Origin: JAWLFY01 sp964462125
GTDB lineage: Bacteria > Planctomycetota > Planctomycetia > Pirellulales > Pirellulaceae
Reading direction: 5' to 3'
DNA length: 9,123 nucleotides
Assembly: GCA_964462125.1 (NCBI GenBank)
Contig: CAYWXT010000228.1
Span: 1-9,123 of the forward strand
Numbering within the stretch: the stretch's first letter is position 1; each line of letters begins with the position of its first letter. The notes under the pieces were generated by a model. That model had not been told where the DNA came from, ran no database searches, and worked only from the letters and a program-made list of their open reading frames with translations. The translations under genes and the position numbers were made by a program. Below are positions 7,597-9,123 of the stretch, piece by piece.

Positions 7597-8664
7597 TCAG
7601 GGAGTTGCGCCAACTTGGCCGCCACGGCGCACCGCTTGTTCGACCGCTTCGATCCAGCGGGGCAGGTTGACCGCAATGCTGTAATGCTGCTCGACCGTTG
7701 CACGAGCATGTTCTCCCATTGAACGCCTGGTGGCGGGGTCGGTGATCAAACCGGCGAGTGCGTCGTGCCATTGGTCATCGGTGGACGCCAGTTGGCCATT
7801 GAGCCCCGGAGTGACGATGTCCTGGTTCACCCCTACCGGCGACGCCACGCCCGGGATCCCGACCGCCATGTACTGCAGCAGCTTCAGGCCGCACTTGTAG
7901 CGGCTCCAAGGATCATCGGTCAGCGGCATCACGCCGATGTCAAAGTCTTGAATGTCGGCCACTTCGGTATTGGGATCCCAGGGTCGAAACGTGACGGAAA
8001 CCCCGTCCAGGTCCAGTTCGTCAAGCGTTCCCCGGTGCGTTGCAATGACTCGAAACTCGAACGGGTGCGACGCGGCGAGTTTTCTCAGGGGCGCTTCCAA
8101 GGGTTTCAAGTAGGCAATGTTCCCGGCGGTCCCCATCCAACCGATCACCGGTACCCGACCGTCTCGGTCGCGCCCCTCGCCCCGGGGATGGTACGCCTTG
8201 GTGTCGATGCAGGTCGGCATGATGACGACATGGCGATTGCCCTGCAAAGCCCATTGCTCCAACAGACGATTTCCAGCAACGACCAAGTCCGACATCTTCA
8301 ACAGGCGATCGAACTTTTCCGGAAATTTCAAAAACACGCCGTCGTCAATGTCCAACACCAAGGTTTTGGAAATGCGGCGCAACTGCAATTCCATGCCCAG
8401 CTCAGCGGTGTCGAACAGCTCGCGTTCCAGAACCACCGCGTCATACCGTCCCCACCGAGCCCGGAGCAGATCGATCCGTCGCATCGACCGCTTCAGCCAC
8501 TGGCTGGGACGAAAACCGAGCCAGGGGAAATGATCGTATTTTTCCGGAAAGCTGTGAGAGAGCGTGCATGTGTGTCCTTGGGCGCGCAGGTGCTTCACCA
8601 GCGGGATCATCCGGAACCGGGTGCTAGGTGTGCGTCGCCCCGAGGTGAGAAAGAGTAACTTCAT
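7597..8664 (-). CDS. GT-B glycosyltransferase (GT4-like)
   Basis: This 355-residue enzyme probably transfers a sugar from a nucleotide donor during surface or exopolysaccharide assembly at the cytoplasmic face of the membrane. The N-terminal half has LLFLTSGRRTPSTRFRM (3-19), VVLERELFD (77-85) and DIDDGVF (105-111), which mark a subgroup of GT4-like enzymes. The C-terminal half has PTCIDTKAYHP (150-160), GWMGTAGN (175-182), FDIGVMPLTDDPW (241-253) and the donor-site stretch KCGLKLLQYMAVGIPGVASP (257-276). Gln264 stands where many GT4 enzymes have the second Glu of the EX7E motif; from memory the KLLQYMA form is normal in this subgroup, so activity is expected. The ATG at 8664 gives a typical start (MKLLFLTSG); no ribosome site is clear. 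It lies 25 bases downstream of the flippase-like gene, so the two are likely co-transcribed. Donor and acceptor sugars are unknown. Confidence 0.88.
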   Translation of the reverse strand: MKLLFLTSGRRTPSTRFRMIPLVKHLRAQGHTCTLSHSFPEKYDHFPWLGFRPSQWLKRSMRRIDLLRARWGRYDAVVLERELFDTAELGMELQLRRISKTLVLDIDDGVFLKFPEKFDRLLKMSDLVVAGNRLLEQWALQGNRHVVIMPTCIDTKAYHPRGEGRDRDGRVPVIGWMGTAGNIAYLKPLEAPLRKLAASHPFEFRVIATHRGTLDELDLDGVSVTFRPWDPNTEVADIQDFDIGVMPLTDDPWSRYKCGLKLLQYMAVGIPGVASPVGVNQDIVTPGLNGQLASTDDQWHDALAGLITDPATRRSMGEHARATVEQHYSIAVNLPRWIEAVEQAVRRGGQVGATP

Positions 8665-8689
8665 GATGGGTGGATTGACTGGGGCTGGG

Positions 8690-9123
8690 TCAGGTGCCGG
8701 TCGGAGTCAGGTGCCGGTCGCGGAATCGCAGGTAGGCCCAAGTGTGCAGGGGAAGCGCGACCAACGCCAGCACCGACGCGTAGCCGGCGAGCACCCCGTC
8801 GGCGGCGTAGCCGTAACCGGCGGTCCAGACCGCCAGGGCGGTCAAGGAGTATCCGATCACTTGGGGAACGACCAGCGGATTGGCGCGTCGCGATAGTACG
8901 TAAAAGCTCTGCAGGCCGATCAGGTGATTGGCGACACAGCCGATCCCGAGCAGGACAATTTGCAACGGCGTCAGAAAACGCTGTTCAATCCGCCATCCCA
9001 TGACCCCGACCCACCACGCCAGTGCCACCAGGGCGGCGAGCGCCGCGCAGAGGCAGCCGGTCGAGACGACGGCGGTGTGCCGCCACAGCGTACCTGCGGA
9101 TTCCCGATCACCGGCGCCATGGT
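8690..9123 (-). CDS. C-terminal part of a multi-pass membrane protein, probably polysaccharide flippase (Wzx/MATE-like)
   Basis: The reading frame stays open from the stop at 8690 to the window edge, giving about 143 C-terminal residues; the start lies beyond 9123. Counting back from the stop, about four hydrophobic helices are seen: one around TAVVSTGCLCAALAALVALA, one around LQIVLLGIGCVANHLIGL, one around VPQVIGYSLTALAVWTAGYG, and one around VLAGYASVLALVALPLHTWA, followed by a short basic tail ending HLTPTGT. This spacing fits the last helices of lipid-linked oligosaccharide flippases, and the next gene, 25 bases downstream on the same strand, is a glycosyltransferase. A GTG at 9028 could make a shorter gene, but the frame upstream still encodes a membrane-helix start, so a truncated longer gene is preferred. 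No decisive motif is present; another multi-pass transporter remains possible. Confidence 0.6.
   Translation of the reverse strand, partial: HGAGDRESAGTLWRHTAVVSTGCLCAALAALVALAWWVGVMGWRIEQRFLTPLQIVLLGIGCVANHLIGLQSFYVLSRRANPLVVPQVIGYSLTALAVWTAGYGYAADGVLAGYASVLALVALPLHTWAYLRFRDRHLTPTGT

Noticed and set aside
7765..8658. A 297-codon open frame on the plus strand opposite the glycosyltransferase.
   Set aside because: Its translation is rich in His/Gln/Arg/Pro as expected of an antisense shadow, and the minus-strand gene has clear GT-B motifs.
8690..9028. A complete 112-codon membrane protein starting at GTG 9028.
   Set aside because: The frame is open to the window edge and upstream codons keep encoding membrane-helix sequence, so this is the end of a longer gene.

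Overview
The window reads as chromosomal DNA of a planctomycete, most likely in or near the Pirellulaceae (Rhodopirellula-type). This rests on three things: high G+C (about 60% by eye), a very large DUF4175-like membrane protein of a kind I associate with this phylum, and weak or absent Shine-Dalgarno sequences before most starts. It is inferred from gene style, not from a marker gene. The window has five complete protein genes and one partial one. I see no rRNA, tRNA, CRISPR array, transposase or phage gene.

Left part (1-4844), all on the minus strand. A Tat-type, lipobox-bearing solute-binding lipoprotein (3540-4844) lies upstream of a 1105-residue three-helix membrane protein with a huge predicted periplasmic part (105-3422). 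They are 117 bases apart and that gap holds a GC-rich imperfect inverted repeat. A perfect 11-bp inverted repeat at 54-78 lies just past the stop of the large gene and may end the unit.

Middle part. The lipoprotein gene and a plus-strand xylulokinase gene (4960-6480) diverge from a short control region that carries the small palindromes CACTATAGTG and TCACGTGA. The kinase is well supported by its FGGY-family motifs, but no xylose isomerase or transporter permease/ATPase lies in the window. Sixty bases after the kinase comes an extended-SDR nucleotide-sugar epimerase/dehydratase (6541-7557), also on plus.

Right part (7597-9123), minus strand, convergent with the epimerase. A GT-B (GT4-like) glycosyltransferase (7597-8664) follows, 25 bases downstream, the C-terminal end of a multi-helix membrane protein that looks like a Wzx/MATE-fold polysaccharide flippase and runs off the window at 9123. 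Epimerase, glycosyltransferase and flippase together suggest the edge of a surface- or exopolysaccharide locus, while the lipoprotein and xylulokinase suggest sugar handling.

I did not find a clear undescribed system. The points most worth checking are the large membrane protein's architecture, the two intergenic inverted repeats, and the divergent control region.
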